64,000 nt of DNA from Raphanus sativus. Taxonomy: Eukaryota > Streptophyta > Magnoliopsida > Brassicales > Brassicaceae. Below the pieces are notes generated by a model. The model was not told the origin of the DNA. It saw only the letters and a list, made by a program, of their open reading frames with translations, and searched no databases. Of the stretch, positions 23,901 to 36,773 are shown piece after piece (position 1 is the stretch's first letter; every line of letters begins with the position of its first letter). A program made the position numbers and the translations under genes. The DNA lies in assembly GCF_000801105.2 (NCBI RefSeq), contig NC_079514.1, positions 28,296,227-28,360,226 of the forward strand. Direction: 5' to 3'.

Positions 23901-26900
23901 TTCATGCCATAACTTCATTTGGCTGGTGAAAACCGTATTTCCATTTTATCTTATGAGCAAAAAATATTTGTGAAATCATTCACAAGAATCTTCTAGTTCT
24001 TTAATGAATATATTCACATAAATCTTTATGTATCTTTTCACATCATTACTGAACCAAAATGGTCTAACTGGTTCTTGCCAAATACTTTGTAAACTTCTGG
24101 TTTACTATATATTTATCTCTATTACACTAATCTTTGTGTAATACAACTTATGAGAGGATGTAGATACTTTCTCTAAAATGCGTTTATTGCCTTGAAAATA
24201 TTTTTGGAAGTGAATTGCTTTGCTTAGTATCTCAACATAACTTGTCTCAAAATTCCATAGATTTACTTTAAAAAGATTCATCAATCTAACTTTTAGTATA
24301 AACATAATCTTCTGGATGTTTCACTTATCATAAAATATGAGATTCTTTAACTCTTCCCCTCGAGATAATAATACTATAAGTTTATCAATCTCGAATCAAT
24401 CTCATTTTTGGAATACACTACATGAGTCATGTATTCTTTCTTAGATCATTCTTACTTTTGAGACTTATAAGAATATAATCTAATAAGGTTTTAAATTGCA
24501 TTCTTATGTGCAATAATATTATGTACTCTTCAGGAGCATTCATATATATCCTCTTCTTGAACTTTTTACAAGCTTTTTACTACTTGTATTGTACTCACAA
24601 TAATTTTCTTTCATCTTTAGACGAAAAAATCATATCTCTTTCTTTATTACCTTCTTTATTTTCTCAACTTCGAGAGTATTAGTTCTAAAAAAAAACTCTT
24701 TTAATCTTGACCTTACATCAATAGCTCATATTTTTTCTTAGTCTCAAGGAGACAACATACTTTTCTTTGGACTTCTTAATTCTCATTTCTCAATCATGTG
24801 TCTGGAGTGGACAACATTACTTGTGTGAAAAATGTATCTCATCTTTGCATCATTAAAATTCGAGAAATTTTACTCTTAAATGTAACATCCAACATAGTGG
24901 AGTTTTATTTACAGACTTCAGGTCTTGTAATTTTTAGATGCAAAACACACAAAGAACTTTAGATAATCACATTCTAGTGATCATACTTTTTTGGATTGTT
25001 CTCTAAAACTTAAGAGATCTTTTAAGCTCAAAATTTAAATTTGAAACTTTCATATATAAATGGTAATAAAAACGATCTCTATAATATTATTTGAGAAGTC
25101 AGTTTCCTACGTGTCGCGCTCACATTAATTTTCATGGTGGTTGATTACATTGATACCCTTAATGAATCAAAAATATAATATTTAAATACTATAATTGATT
25201 TTTATTTAAATTTCTTGTGTAATTTTTTCCAAATAACATATATAATAAAAAGGAAATATTTATAAAGGCTATAAAGTGAATGTAAAAACGAAAATATATG
25301 TATTAATAATATGATTTCATTAAAAAGGAAAGTTCACAAATAATAATATTGCATTAAAAATATTTTTAAAATATACTAATAAAATATTTTCTTTATATTT
25401 TTCAAAGTAACAGAAACTGATATATTGACTAAAATCATTTATAATTAGTATTATTGAAATGCTATTTGTATTTCCTATATTTTGGTTACTATAATATCTT
25501 TCAATTACAACAAAAAAAAATCTAAAAACTATATTTTACTTATATAATATGATTTCTCAGATGCAATCACAATTTTTCCTGCTTATTTTTAAGAGATATA
25601 ACGAGAAATAAAGGTTAACAATAAACATCTTTTGACCAAATATTTATAAAATATTTTAAAATCACACTATATACTTTAACGAGGTAAATATATTATATTT
25701 TATCATTATTAAAATTGCATGTTTTCTTAATATTAAATTTGCTTTTAAATTCAATGCTTTTATGTTTGTGTAACTTTTTAATATAACCATAAGCAGAAGA
25801 CATGAAATTAGTTAGAATTTATAAAAATATTTTTGTTATTATCAATATTGATATGAGTTCACGAGCTTCCAAAAAATTATGAGAAGTAACTTTCTATATA
25901 TCATTTTTTATAATATATTTTTAAAAATCAATATTTAATTTGATATATATTATGAAAATACATTCACATTTAAACGATAAATAAATTAATTTGACTTGAC
26001 TTAATTATAATAAAAATAATTATACTTCAGCTTGAATTTAAAAGAATATATGTAAGTTAATATACTCACAACATGAGTTACTCGGCTAATCCAACTTATA
26101 TCTAAAATCATAGATTTAAATATAATAAGAAAATATAATTTTATAATAATAATAATAATAATTTATTTTATAAATATAAATTATAGGATGACTCAAAACA
26201 CATTAACAAATGAAAATAAAATATTAACCAACTGTAACATTTAGTTTTTTTTTGTAAAATTTATATATATGCATGAGACTTCAGAATATTATTGCTATAT
26301 TTATTTACATAATTTTTATTCAAACACTTTAGTTTAGTTTTTATTTCATTCTAAGCACAATATATCTTAAGTTATACATAATCTTCCTAAAATATAATTA
26401 CATATTTAAGACAACAGCCAACCTAAATGTTAATAAGAAAATTAATCAAAATTTCAATATATTTAGAATCCCCTATATATTATTTGAGAAGCATTGAGAA
26501 TGACTCTTGCTTACGTGTCGTTCCCACAGTGATTCTCAGCAAATATGCTAACGTGTCGTCTCGAGAATGAATTGCATTTAATTCGGCATTTAATTTTGCA
26601 TTTAATTCGGCATTTATCTCGGTATTTAATTCGGTATTTAATTCGTTAATCACTAAACGTAAAATAGTAAAGGCTTAGGGGTGGGCTTCGAATACTCATT
26701 TGGGTTTGGTTCGGATTTATTCGGGTTTTGGGTTTTTGGATTCAAAAATTTCAACTCTACTCGGGTATTTCAATATTTTGGTTTGGATCTTTGCGGGTTT
26801 GGTTTGGGTTCGGATAACCCATTTAAATAATTTTAAAAATTTTAAAATTCATCTATACTATTAAAGCAGAATCCCTCATAGGATTCTGCCCCTACTTTTG

Positions 26901-27899
26901 TTTTTATTTACAAGTCTCTGCCATTACCTTTTTAATCATTAATTTAATAAATGTCTAATAAATGTCGCCAGAATCATTTAGACCAATCAGAAGTCTTCGG
27001 TTTTTAAAGCATATCAAATCATTTTAAGTCCATTTCCGAGCAAGTCCAGGCTTTTTTAAATCCAAACAGAAATGAATGTTCAGCCCATCACAATCATCTT
27101 CATGATCAAACAGAAAACCCCATCGAAATCATCTTTTTCTTTGTCAAATCCTATACCTGAAATGAAAACCCTAACCAAGATGAATATAACATATAGATAC
27201 ACAGAAATGTAAATCAATGTTCATAACAATGTTCATAATAAGTTTATTTAAATTATGTTTAGATTATACATGACACCTACATATATGTTATCTCCTTTAC
27301 AGAATGCAATATATAATGGTCTAAAATTTTAATCAAACCAAAATATTAAAATATATTTGACCACAACCTACGGTATATTTTGAATTTTTATAACAATATT
27401 TATTTACAAATCTAATTATATTTAAAACAACCAATAAAAACTTATATATAGTTTGGATACCATATCTATTTGAACTATAATTTTTCAACTCATCCCCTAA
27501 TTTTCGTAATCAATTTAAAAGCAGGTAACTAAATTGGAATGCCAAATCTATTCCAAGTATATTCTTTAATTCATTCCATGATTTCTTCTTCCTACTAAAA
27601 ATTGAAAAATTAGATTATGGCAAAGCTTCACTATTTCATACCTATATTAAATATAACCCAATACATAGAGTAACGAGATTATACAATTTGCCTAACATCA
27701 CGCTTTAAAGAATATCTACTCATGTTGCTTGTGCCATACCCACATAATATCTTGGGATTTCGAATTGTTAACTGAACCTTCCTAATATTAACAATTACTC
27801 ATATCAAAATCAAAACAACAAATCTCGAGAGATACGATCTAGAGTATGCATCAAGTTACACGGAAAACCTAAAAACCTCTCACTTCGACCTCTTCCTAT

Positions 27900-27908
27900 T
27901 ATAAATAG
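27900..27908 (+). promoter_or_regulatory. TATA box upstream of the RPA1-like exon
   Basis: TATAAATAG lies about 45 bases before the ATG at 27953, short but workable for a plant gene. Confidence 0.4.
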
Positions 27909-27952
27909 CAATCACCTCTTCCTAATCAATCCCATACCCGTCAAACAAAACA

Positions 27953-28123
27953 ATGGCTATACAAAAGCAAATCCAAACATCGAGTGCTTCTAAAGAAAAA
28001 GTGATCATTGAAGACTTGAGGCCCCGTCACACTACTAAATTAATTCATGTGAAGGTACACTCTTGGATCCAAAACATTCAACTATCAGCTGAAGCCATGG
28101 AATTCATCCTGGCTGATGAAAAT
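27953..28123 (+). pseudogene. RPA1-like OB-fold, first exon
   Basis: An ATG opens a 57-codon exon ending at a GT donor (AAT|GTAAGC). The protein has EDLRPRHTTKLIHVKVHSW and FILADEN segments, matching the start of the first OB-fold of replication protein A 70-kDa-like proteins that plant Helitrons often carry. Later exons are not continuous: only short frames follow to 29566. RPA binds single-stranded DNA and may assist rolling-circle transposition. The fragment is probably not functional. Confidence 0.5.
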
Positions 28124-29675
28124 GTAAGCAATCGTAACTGCCTATTTATGGTTTTGAAATATGTTTATTTTGTTGTTTATGTCTTATTTAAAAGTTCGAG
28201 TGTGTTCTTAATTTTAAAGAATATGTCTTAAACAGCTAGATTTTGTCTTCTATGAATTAATTCACATCATAGAATCAGTACTTATCTGTAAATTTTATAT
28301 GCTTATGTTTCTGTCTCATCTCTTCCAACTGAATAATGGCTCAAACGATGATACCTCAATACCTGAACATGCATTGTATACATTAATAAGACAACTCAAT
28401 ATAGTCTACAACTACCCCCCACAATCTTTTATGAATATATTTACTAAATTAAATCAATACTTATCTGGAAATTATTAATGCCTTGCTTATGTCTGTGTCT
28501 AAGGTTTTTAAGTGAATTCTGCCACTAAGGATGCCACTGGCAAGATCTGCACATGAATCGTATAAGACAACTCAATATAAGGTAGAACTACCATACAGTT
28601 TTAGCTAAAAGGTAACTTAATAAACAAAATTTTAACGCTTATCTTTGTACTTTAAGGTTTTGTCCTCATCTCCTTCCTCAGCATACTATTTTGTACAGTA
28701 TATGTCAAATAAAAGAGTTAAAACACATATTAAAATAAAACAGAACAGGCGTATAAGAAGATAAATATAAATAGATTATACCAGATTTGGTCAAAGAGCT
28801 AATGTTTTAGCCTGAGCTTATTTCAGGCTTAGATTTATCGTGTTGTCCCTCTCAAAGTATCTGCGACGGTAACAACATATCAGGTATGTGAAGATATCGA
28901 TTTTCTTTATAGTATGCTTATATTATGACTTTTCTAAGCTAAATTCAACAAGTCACCAAGTTTTGACAATAATATAGGAGAATCTTCATAAATGTTCACC
29001 TTATGTTCCTGGTTTCTTCAGATGTTCGACATCTCCAAGAGGTGAAAAGTGATGGTGTTGGTCTGTTTCTTTAATAATATTTCAGATCTAATATCTCTTC
29101 TCCTGCATGTTAGGATTTGTCAACAAATAACTCAATTATGACTATTTCTATTACAGATAGAAGAAAAAAAAATTGCGAATGAGTAAACGATGGTATACCT
29201 TAAGATTTCGAGATTCTAATATCGTCTTTGCAAAATCTGAGTAGTACAGCTTCAATTTTCAATTAAGAGACCGTTCTAGATCTCTGTCTTTTTTTTTCTT
29301 GCGTTTACTGTTTTTTTTTTTTGAAATCCGAACAGTCTAAAAGACCAAAGATATATGTTCAGTTTTGTTGGGCTACAAATGAAATAACTATTTTTTGGTG
29401 GCCCATTCTATTTTCAAATTTGTTGGGATTCCATTCATTAACATCTATTAATTTATGTTTAAGTAATGGGCTTTGCTTTAATTATTTCAATATTTCAGAT
29501 TATGAGTTTATCAAAATATTATACATTTCGTTAGATATTATATTAAAATGTCAAATGTACAATTAATAAATATAAACTTATAAGTCATTCTAGAATATAA
29601 ATTACAAGTTGGAATCGATTATATTGATAGCTATTATTAGTTAAAATTAATATTCAATCACTTTAAAACCGTCTC

Positions 29676-29678
<3 letters not shown>

Positions 29679-29712
<34 letters not shown>
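29679..29712. repeat. (TA)n microsatellite
   Basis: About 17 uninterrupted TA units lie near the 3' end of the innermost Helitron. Confidence 0.9.
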
Positions 29713-29713
<1 letters not shown>

Positions 29714-31972
29714 CATTAGATTATATATTATTACCTTTATATCTCAAGAATTATCATCCTAAACATATAAAACAACTACTACACATATACGAAAAAATCT
29801 AATCATACTCAAACTTTTAAGAAAAAATTTAATCATATAAAATAAATTTTCAAAGATACAATCCCGCGCTTTGAAAGCGCGGGTCAAATCTAGTTATATA
29901 CTTAAAGTATCTCAAAATGTAGACAAAATATATATTACATGTACTTTTGGAAAATCTATAGAAAAAAATCATTTTAAACATACTTTTGACTATTTTATTT
30001 ATACTTCAAGTATTTTTGACAGAATATATAATATGGTTTTTTTAGTATATACTATACAAACAGAATGTGATTTTATAAAACCATGAGATTTGGACATGAT
30101 TTGATTTATAACTGATTAAACTGAACAAAAACTGATTAAAAGTAGAAACATGTAAATATGTATATATTTATAACGACGCATGAATATCTATTTGTTATAT
30201 AAATTGAACTATAATTATAATTTGTAAATCACTTGAATTATAATTAAGTAACAACTCACTGCATCCGAGGCTTCTTATTTTCAATGTGTTCTATTGATTT
30301 TTCTCTTTATGTTAACATTGAATAAATTTAAATAAATATTATAAATTTGATAAACAACAATTAATTCAATTCTTTACAGATTTTTTTATCTTAAATAAAC
30401 ATAATTGTATTCAATCCAAGACATATTAATTTGATGAACACCAAATATGGAAGAATAGAAAAAAAATCTTTCGTACTTCTGTTTAATTTTTTATTCTTAT
30501 TTCTAAAATTTAGAGCTTTTATATTAATTCTAAATTTGATTATTTTATTAGATTATAGAAGCGTCTTTTTGTTTTCTATTCTTTTATTTAAATATATAAT
30601 ATTTTTTTAATAAATGACTTTTTGACAACATGACTCTAAAATTTGTATAATATATAATATGATCTCAAACTAAATAATTATGTTTTTAGGCATAAACCGA
30701 ATAAACCGAAAACAACGGTATATAAATCGAACGAAACGAAGTAAATATAGATTTAGCATATTAGTTATATTTTACTAACCGAAATACCGAAAACCGAACC
30801 AAAACCAAACCGATATCTGGTATAAACACATGTAATCCATATAAAAGCGAACTATTGTTTCATTCTCTAAAACATAATGAAAATAATAACTTCACTCCGC
30901 GCATTCACTCCGCGCAAGGCGCGGATCTTATCCTAGTAAAAATATTATAGTTAGATTCAGAGAAATAGATGCAATCCAATATCCTCAAATCATAACTAAA
31001 TCAACTGTAAAAACAATAAAATCGACTAGATATAATATATCTAAAATCATATATCTGATTCAACTAATACAATATTATTAATATAAGTTAATTTAAAATT
31101 AGAAGTAAATAGCAATCAATTATTATATTTATTTTATAAATATTTATATCCGTGCATGAGCACGGGAAAATCACCTAGTAACTATATATGCATAGATTTA
31201 TGTATAAAACTTATAAGGAAAAAAGTAAATGTATATAACTTTTAAGATAATATCAATATTCCATTATTAATGCATTAACGTTTTTCCCAAGTAATAATAT
31301 GCAACCGTGAAACAAAATACATGAACTATTAACTTATATGTAAGATGAATGAAGTTGAACAATGCGCTTCATAAAATATTCATTTAATAATTCACCATAA
31401 CCTAGAACTTGAGATTATATGCATACATGTAGAAGCATCAAACGTTTTTGACTAAATGAATTAAATTATATGCATACGTAAATTATTAAACTATGAGTAA
31501 GCCCTAAAAATTGCATGCTAATCATTAAGCAACAAGCAACCTTATTAAAAATATTATTAATATGCTGCTGCAAACTTTGAGATGCAGTAGCAAAAAGGGG
31601 TAAATAATATTATAAACGTGCTGATAAACATGTGCATATGATTTAAATCGTGTATGCTAACATATGATATTAAAAAAAAACATATATATATATATTTATA
31701 TATATAAGCATCACATATGATTTAAGAAACACATACTGACAATAGCTTATAAACATCGACAAGATCTCTTTTAAATCAAACGATTTTCTTTTCTTGAAAC
31801 AAGGGTAGATCAATATTGTCGACTAAAGCTCCTAAGCTTATACTGTGTATGAATCCATTCTTACAAATTATGAATTGATAATAAACATGATTTGAAAAAA
31901 GAATAAAAATAAACTAAAACTGAAAAAAAAAATCTATACCTATTGGCTTGCTAAAGCTTCGTGCTGATAACG

Positions 31973-32145
31973 TGTTTTGAGTAAAGAATAAGAGAGAAGA
32001 GAAGAGAAGAATTGGTATGTCTTATTCATTGAGTAATGGATCCTTTATATATGAATACAATAGTTTAGAGACAAAGTCTAACTTGGAGTGGGGAACAAGT
32101 ATATCTAGGACTTTTCATATGGATATCATTACAATATTTATAACA
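31973..32145 (-). repeat. 5' LTR of copia B (173 bp)
   Basis: It matches 20738-20909. The minus strand reads on into CGTTATCAGCACGAAGC (31956-31972), a primer-site region of the kind seen in many plant copia elements. Confidence 0.85.
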
Positions 32146-32297
32146 AATATAACATTGTTTATTTTACAATTATTTATATAAAAACTATCTAACTAAATAT
32201 TTATTGGTTATTTAAAATGTAAAATTAGATTTTATAAAAAAATTGCATTAGAAATATAGAACGACATTTTTAAAAATATAATACATCTATCTATCTA

Positions 32298-34110
32298 TCT
32301 ATATATATAAAGTATTGTTTTCCCTTCTGTGTGCGCCACGTCAATAAGTAGGGGATGAAATCATGACACGTGGCATGAGACAAACGAGTCTTTCTTCGGT
32401 TATTTGACGTTCTAAATGGGCCCTCCTGGGCATGTACTGGAATTTTCTATTGCCATCAAGTTCTGTGAAAGTTAATTACCAAGCCCAGAAAGAGAGAAAC
32501 TATCTCTTCTTCAACACAGCCCGATAGGATTCACCTTACTCTTCAATCTCTGAGCATCTTAAGCAACAATGGAGTTTCAGGAGGATGAGTTAGTTGAATC
32601 GTCCTAAAGAATCTCTGTATTAATATTCGATTGCGTCGTTAATTACGTCTTCCTTCTTATCCTTTCAGAAGTTCTCATTCAATAAACTTTTTCAAAAAAA
32701 AAAAAGTTCTCATTCAATACATCCTCTACTCTCTTTGGTTCAAAAAAAAAAAGTTCTCATTGAATTTACCTCTGTCAAATTCATCATTCCATTCCTCACA
32801 ACCATAATAATCTAAAAACTTCGGCAGATTAGAATGGCTAATTCATCTCTCCTCATTGCTTATTTGAAAACCCCGTCGTCCTAGCAGTTCCGGTAAGCAA
32901 ACACGTGATCATCTTTCAATTGCTAGCAGAGTTTTTCCAAATTTGGAGATGATTAAAAATATTATGGATGCATCTTAGCAGAGCCTAGCTAGAGGTTTCT
33001 TACTGTTTTTATGGCTGTGTGGTTTCTTCTCGCTATCCTACGCTGCAAGGTCCGGCGTATCTAAGTAGGAGTTTGAAGTCAAGAAGCATGTGAACAGTCT
33101 AAATAAACCTGTCGTCAAGAGCGTTCAAGTAGGGAAAATCTATTATCTTCTTCTTTTTGAGTGTTTTTTTTTGTTTCAATTAACTTTTGTATCATAATCT
33201 GAAGATTCATGCTTTCTCTCTCTCTCATACTACACTACCCATGATGATATCTATTACCTTTGGCTTTGTTTATTTTGTTCTAACTGAACAAAAAGTACAC
33301 ATTGTGTCAAGATTTCCAAAAAAAAAAAGACAGATATGATTTATCTGATGAAAGTTTATAACTTTTGATGTGATTAATAGACCCCAGATGGCGATATAAC
33401 TGATTGTGTTCCTACCACAGAGCGACCAGCTTTTGATCATCATTTCCTCAAAGAGGGCATGATACAGGTACATAGATACAACGCTTACTTAGATGTTATT
33501 TGGCCTTTGTATTTTATGTTCTAAGTGCTGATGTTTACTTTACTTTATTTGCGGATTTTTCTTTAGATGAAGCATATAACTGTCCAGTTTCCTAAATCTA
33601 CAGAACCTGATCTCATCAACCAAGGTGGTCACCAGGTGAGTCAAAGTTCTTTTTATTTTGTTGGTTTCCTTATATGAGTTGTGTTGTTTATTTTTTTCTG
33701 GTTTCTTGAACTGTTTCATACCGTAGCTTATATGGAAGGGGATAAGTACTATGGAGCTAAAGCAACTATAAATGTGTGGGAGCCAAAGATAGAGCTACGG
33801 AACGAGTTTAGCTTCTCGCAAATATGGCTTCCCGGTTGCTCATCCGGAAATGATCTTAACAGCATAGAAGCTGGTTGGCAGGTCCACTCAGTAGGGAATG
33901 TGAAGATGATTTAGTTTCTCATGTTCTGTATAAGATTTGTGTTTGCTTTACTACAGGTTAGCCTGTATATATATGGTGACAAGAGCACAAGGCTCTTCAC
34001 TTACTGGAGTATAAGCAACTATAATCAAATTATTGTTGTTATGTGCTTATGTTCCGTTCCTCATATACTAACTGGGTGTACCTGCCTAACAGTGAAAAGT
34101 GTAAAGTAAT
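32298..34110 (+). mobile_element. Helitron 5' part with captured neprosin sequence
   Basis: TCTATATATATAAAGTATTG at 32298, after a CTAT repeat, and the following CGCCACGTCA/ACACGTGGC region are typical of Brassicaceae Helitron 5' ends. A TE-style leader and a gene fragment follow. No hairpin + CTAG end is found downstream in this orientation, so the 3' end is lost or unrecognised. Confidence 0.45.
32985..34020 (+). pseudogene. Neprosin/DUF239-DUF4409 family gene fragment
   Basis: Five exon-like blocks with matching splice sites are visible: about 32985-33130 (hydrophobic signal-like FLLFLWLCGFF, then FEVKKHVNSLNKP), 33381-33467 (PDGDITDCVP, PAFDHHFLK), 33567-33635 (ending EPDLINQGGHQ), 33727-33881 (YGAKATINVWEP, FSFSQIWLP, LNSIEAGWQ) and 33957-34020 (YGDKSTRLFTYW). 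These are the activation-peptide and start of the neprosin peptidase domain in normal order. The family are secreted plant proteins related to pitcher-plant prolyl peptidase. A TAG stop near 33066 breaks exon 1, and the C-terminal half of the catalytic domain is missing. Retained introns show DNA-level capture. Confidence 0.7.
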
Positions 34111-35936
34111 TACATAATTAAAAATGATTTTTTTCTTATTAGTTAAACTATGATTTCTTAGATTTCTAAGAATAACAAAAAGTAGTGTATGTATATTAAT
34201 ATCAGTTTAACTGAGACTAAACTAAATATTATAAAACATATATAAAAATTTAGATATCTTTCTATTACTTTTAAAAAATATAGATCGTCTCCAACTACTC
34301 TAATGCATGCAACTAAATGGGAGAGCAATAACTAATTACAGAACACGTTAAAGCTCTATATAGATACAGAGGCACACTACGTCCCAGGGTTACATGACTA
34401 TTTGCGTAACAACACATATTAAGGCTTATAACATCTACACACAACAATTGAAGTGTATATATGACAATAACATTTATGAATACGGCATAATGATATATTC
34501 AGGGATGAGACATAGATCAGTCATGCATAGTTCAAACATGTTTGGATGGAGAATAAGCACAATCAAAATGAACTAATGCTAGCGACTCCCATTCCACACG
34601 TTGCTACTACTGAATCGCTTTTGCTTTATTTTAAGATATCACTCGACGAGGTTAAGGTAACAAGACTATCAGTTTAAGTCGTAACTTATTTGAATGTCAA
34701 AGCTACGATTACATGTCATCCCTACACCCATTGGAATCCGATGTGACACTGACACATGTACCTGCTACAAATAGATTAAAAACTTTGTTTTTATGATTTT
34801 AACAACATATTTTAAGGTTAGAGTCTGATATAAAATGGAATCCCATTTAATTCTCAAAATGGAGGTTGAACTCAAAATCACACAGTTAAAAAAAGTCGCA
34901 GATTATCCGATAAATTCAACAACCACAAACTAAAAATTAAGATGGCGATATACAATGTTACAAACTCAGACTAACATAAAAGATAAAGCTAAAAAAGATT
35001 GATGTTGAACACACCATAGAGACGAGACATTCAAACAATAAAAGAAATTGTTACACGCAGGTTTGTTTTCCTCTAATCATCTAAATTATCTAACAATATA
35101 TAGTGTTAAAAAAGATCTCCATCTATGATAAGACAATATAATAAAAAGAATTTGTTAGTTAATATATAATAGTTTAATTATATATAATAAAGTGTAAAAC
35201 TTATTCTATCCTAACTGCCAAATACCCATCTATTCTATTAATTCTCTAGCATGACCAATTGATATTAGTTATGTCCAAGTTAAAAAAAAAAAACAGAAAA
35301 CAATATATAACTGCATTTGTATATAAACTAAAGTGAATATGTACGTACACATATGTGAGTTTAGTGGTAAGTGGTAACTGCATAGAAATATAACTGCCTT
35401 ATATAACTACCACTTACTAATATATTTTGTAACCTCCTTTATGATTCCAAAATTCTTTTTGACCGAATGTAGAAATAAATGACTAATATTCTTTTTGACC
35501 GAATATGTAAATGACTAATATTTTCATAGTTGGTCGACTAATATATTTTTAACAGCTAATGCTAAGTAATCATATTCTTTAATATCCATGCAACAATATG
35601 TTTTGACAACGGGCTTCTTTATCATATTTTATACAGTTCAAAATATTTTAAAATATTTTAATAAATGAGATTTGATTATTTAAATAGATCTAAATAGGTC
35701 TAAACACATCAGTATATTTCTCATAGGTCTAAATAGATAATCCTATTAAATTTTAAAATTAAATGAATCTATTTTTTTCAAATCTATTTGATATATACTT
35801 TAAACGATTATACGTTTAAAAATATTTAACCTATATGTGGTATTAGATATTCAAATTAAAATATATTTTGATTGACAGGTAAATATACATAATTTTTAGA
35901 AATTATTACATAGTGATTTAAGTATTAATAGATTCT
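34111..35936. other. AT-rich interval without recognisable features
   Basis: Only short chance frames occur. I see no splice-linked exons, LTR ends or Helitron ends in this stretch. Confidence 0.5.
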
Positions 35937-35939
35937 GAC

Positions 35940-35957
35940 CCGCCCTTTAAAGGGCGG
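35940..35957 (-). repeat. Helitron-like terminal hairpin
   Basis: CCGCCCTTTAAAGGGCGG is a perfect palindrome. On the minus strand it is followed by GTCAGAATCTATT, where a Helitron would show TCTAGT. It is probably the eroded 3' end of a minus-strand Helitron. No matching 5' end was found. Confidence 0.4.
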
Positions 35958-36039
35958 ATATATTTTTTGTTTTAATTTAATTTTCATATTTGTGATTTTC
36001 GGGATTAAATTTTATTTTTCTATTTGTAATCATATTTGT

Positions 36040-36325
36040 GTATACGCTCTGTTAAGACTGGATTGCCGGTCAAACTCGCCAACCCGCGGATTTCAATTTT
36101 GTTTTGGTCAAAAAATATGATCCGAACAACCCGAAAACAAATAATTTTTACTGCCACCCGTCCATTTAATTTGGCAGATCCAGTATACGCTATGTTAGGG
36201 CTGGATTGTCGGTCGAACCAGCCAACCCGTTGATTTCAGTTTTGTTTTGGTCAAAAAAATGACCCGCACAACCCGCAAACAAATAATTTGTACTGGCATC
36301 CGCCCATTTAAGTTGACAGTTATCA
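36040..36325. repeat. Tandem duplication of a 143-bp unit
   Basis: Units at 36040-36182 and 36183-36325 both start GTATACGCT(C/A)TGTTA and share CGGTC(A/G)AAC, TTTTGTTTTGGTCAAAAAA and AACAAATAATTT. They are diverged, so the duplication is old. Confidence 0.7.
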
Positions 36326-36773
36326 GCGGGTTATAATTTTTTAAAAATAATTATTTAATTTAATTATTATAAAATATAAAAAATTATATATTTTAAAATT
36401 TTAATTTTTTTTTTGAATTACCATATTTAAAAAAATACTTTTCTTTTTATTTTTTAAATATTTTTCGGGTCGGCGGATACCTGTAATCCAAAATCTACCA
36501 ACCCGCATCCACCCCAAATAATATATTCATAATCCGCATCCGCAAATTGATTTTTTCAAATAGTTGAACCAATTTTATTATCTGCCTTTAAAATGACAAA
36601 TATATTTTTTATTTTATATTTTTTAAGAAATATAATTTTTATAAAATCCAAGTTGTAACCAATTATATCTTCGAATATTTTTTTCTATGATATATTTAAT
36701 TTTTCTCAGTCAAAACCTAGAATATTCTATAGTATATTGTGAGATTATTAGGAAACAAATCCCTCCCACCGAA

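Larger units (their letters stand above)
26852..29893 (+). mobile_element. Innermost Helitron with an RPA1-like exon
   Basis: The 5' end TCTATACTATTAAAGCAG follows an A at 26851. The 3' end has the hairpin CCCGCGCTTTGAAAGCGCGG, then GTCAAATCTAG, then T at 29894. The length is 3042 bp. It carries a TATA box and the first exon of an RPA1-like gene, but no RepHel helicase, so it is non-autonomous. Confidence 0.8.
26469..30936 (+). mobile_element. Middle Helitron
   Basis: The 5' end TCCCCTATATATTATTTGAG follows an A. The 3' hairpin CCGCGCAAGGCGCGG is followed by ATCTTATCCTAG, then T at 30937. Its own length without the innermost element is about 1.4 kb. It contains degenerate GGCATTTAATTC repeats near 26575-26645. 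Confidence 0.65.
25076..31178 (+). mobile_element. Outer Helitron of a three-level nest
   Basis: The 5' end TCTCTATAATATTATTTG follows an A. The 3' end has the hairpin CCGTGCATGAGCACGGG, then AAAATCACCTAG followed by T at 31179. Helitron ends are TC...CTRR with insertion between A and T. Without the inner elements it would be about 1.6 kb. The 5' and 3' ends are paired by nesting logic only. No coding sequence is seen in its own part. Confidence 0.65.
20738..32145 (-). mobile_element. Old Ty1/copia retrotransposon with nested Helitrons
   Basis: Short direct LTRs (20738-20909 and 31973-32145) bound the unit. On the minus strand they start TGTTATAAATATTG and end CTCAAAAC(A/G). A purine tract AAAGGGAAG precedes the 3' LTR, and a PBS-like CGTTATCAGCACGAAGC follows the 5' LTR. 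Removing the Helitron block 25076-31178 leaves about 4.95 kb of internal DNA, normal for copia. No open frame of copia protein survives. The flanks AATGT (20733-20737) and AATAT (32146-32150) are a probable diverged TSD. Confidence 0.7.
20670..32275. mobile_element. Possible MITE-like element split by copia B
   Basis: Outside the copia target duplications, the left arm (about 20670-20737, AAAAAGTGTCACTTAGATAT) and the inverse of the right arm (about 32151-32275, AAAAATGTCGTTCTATAT) resemble each other as imperfect terminal inverted repeats. The arms together give roughly 200 bp. This is an inference from weak similarity. Confidence 0.3.

Noticed and set aside
21287..24900. Short ORFs in the copia B interior as genes
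   Set aside because: No domain, no splice structure, AT-rich chance frames; better explained as decayed copia internal DNA.
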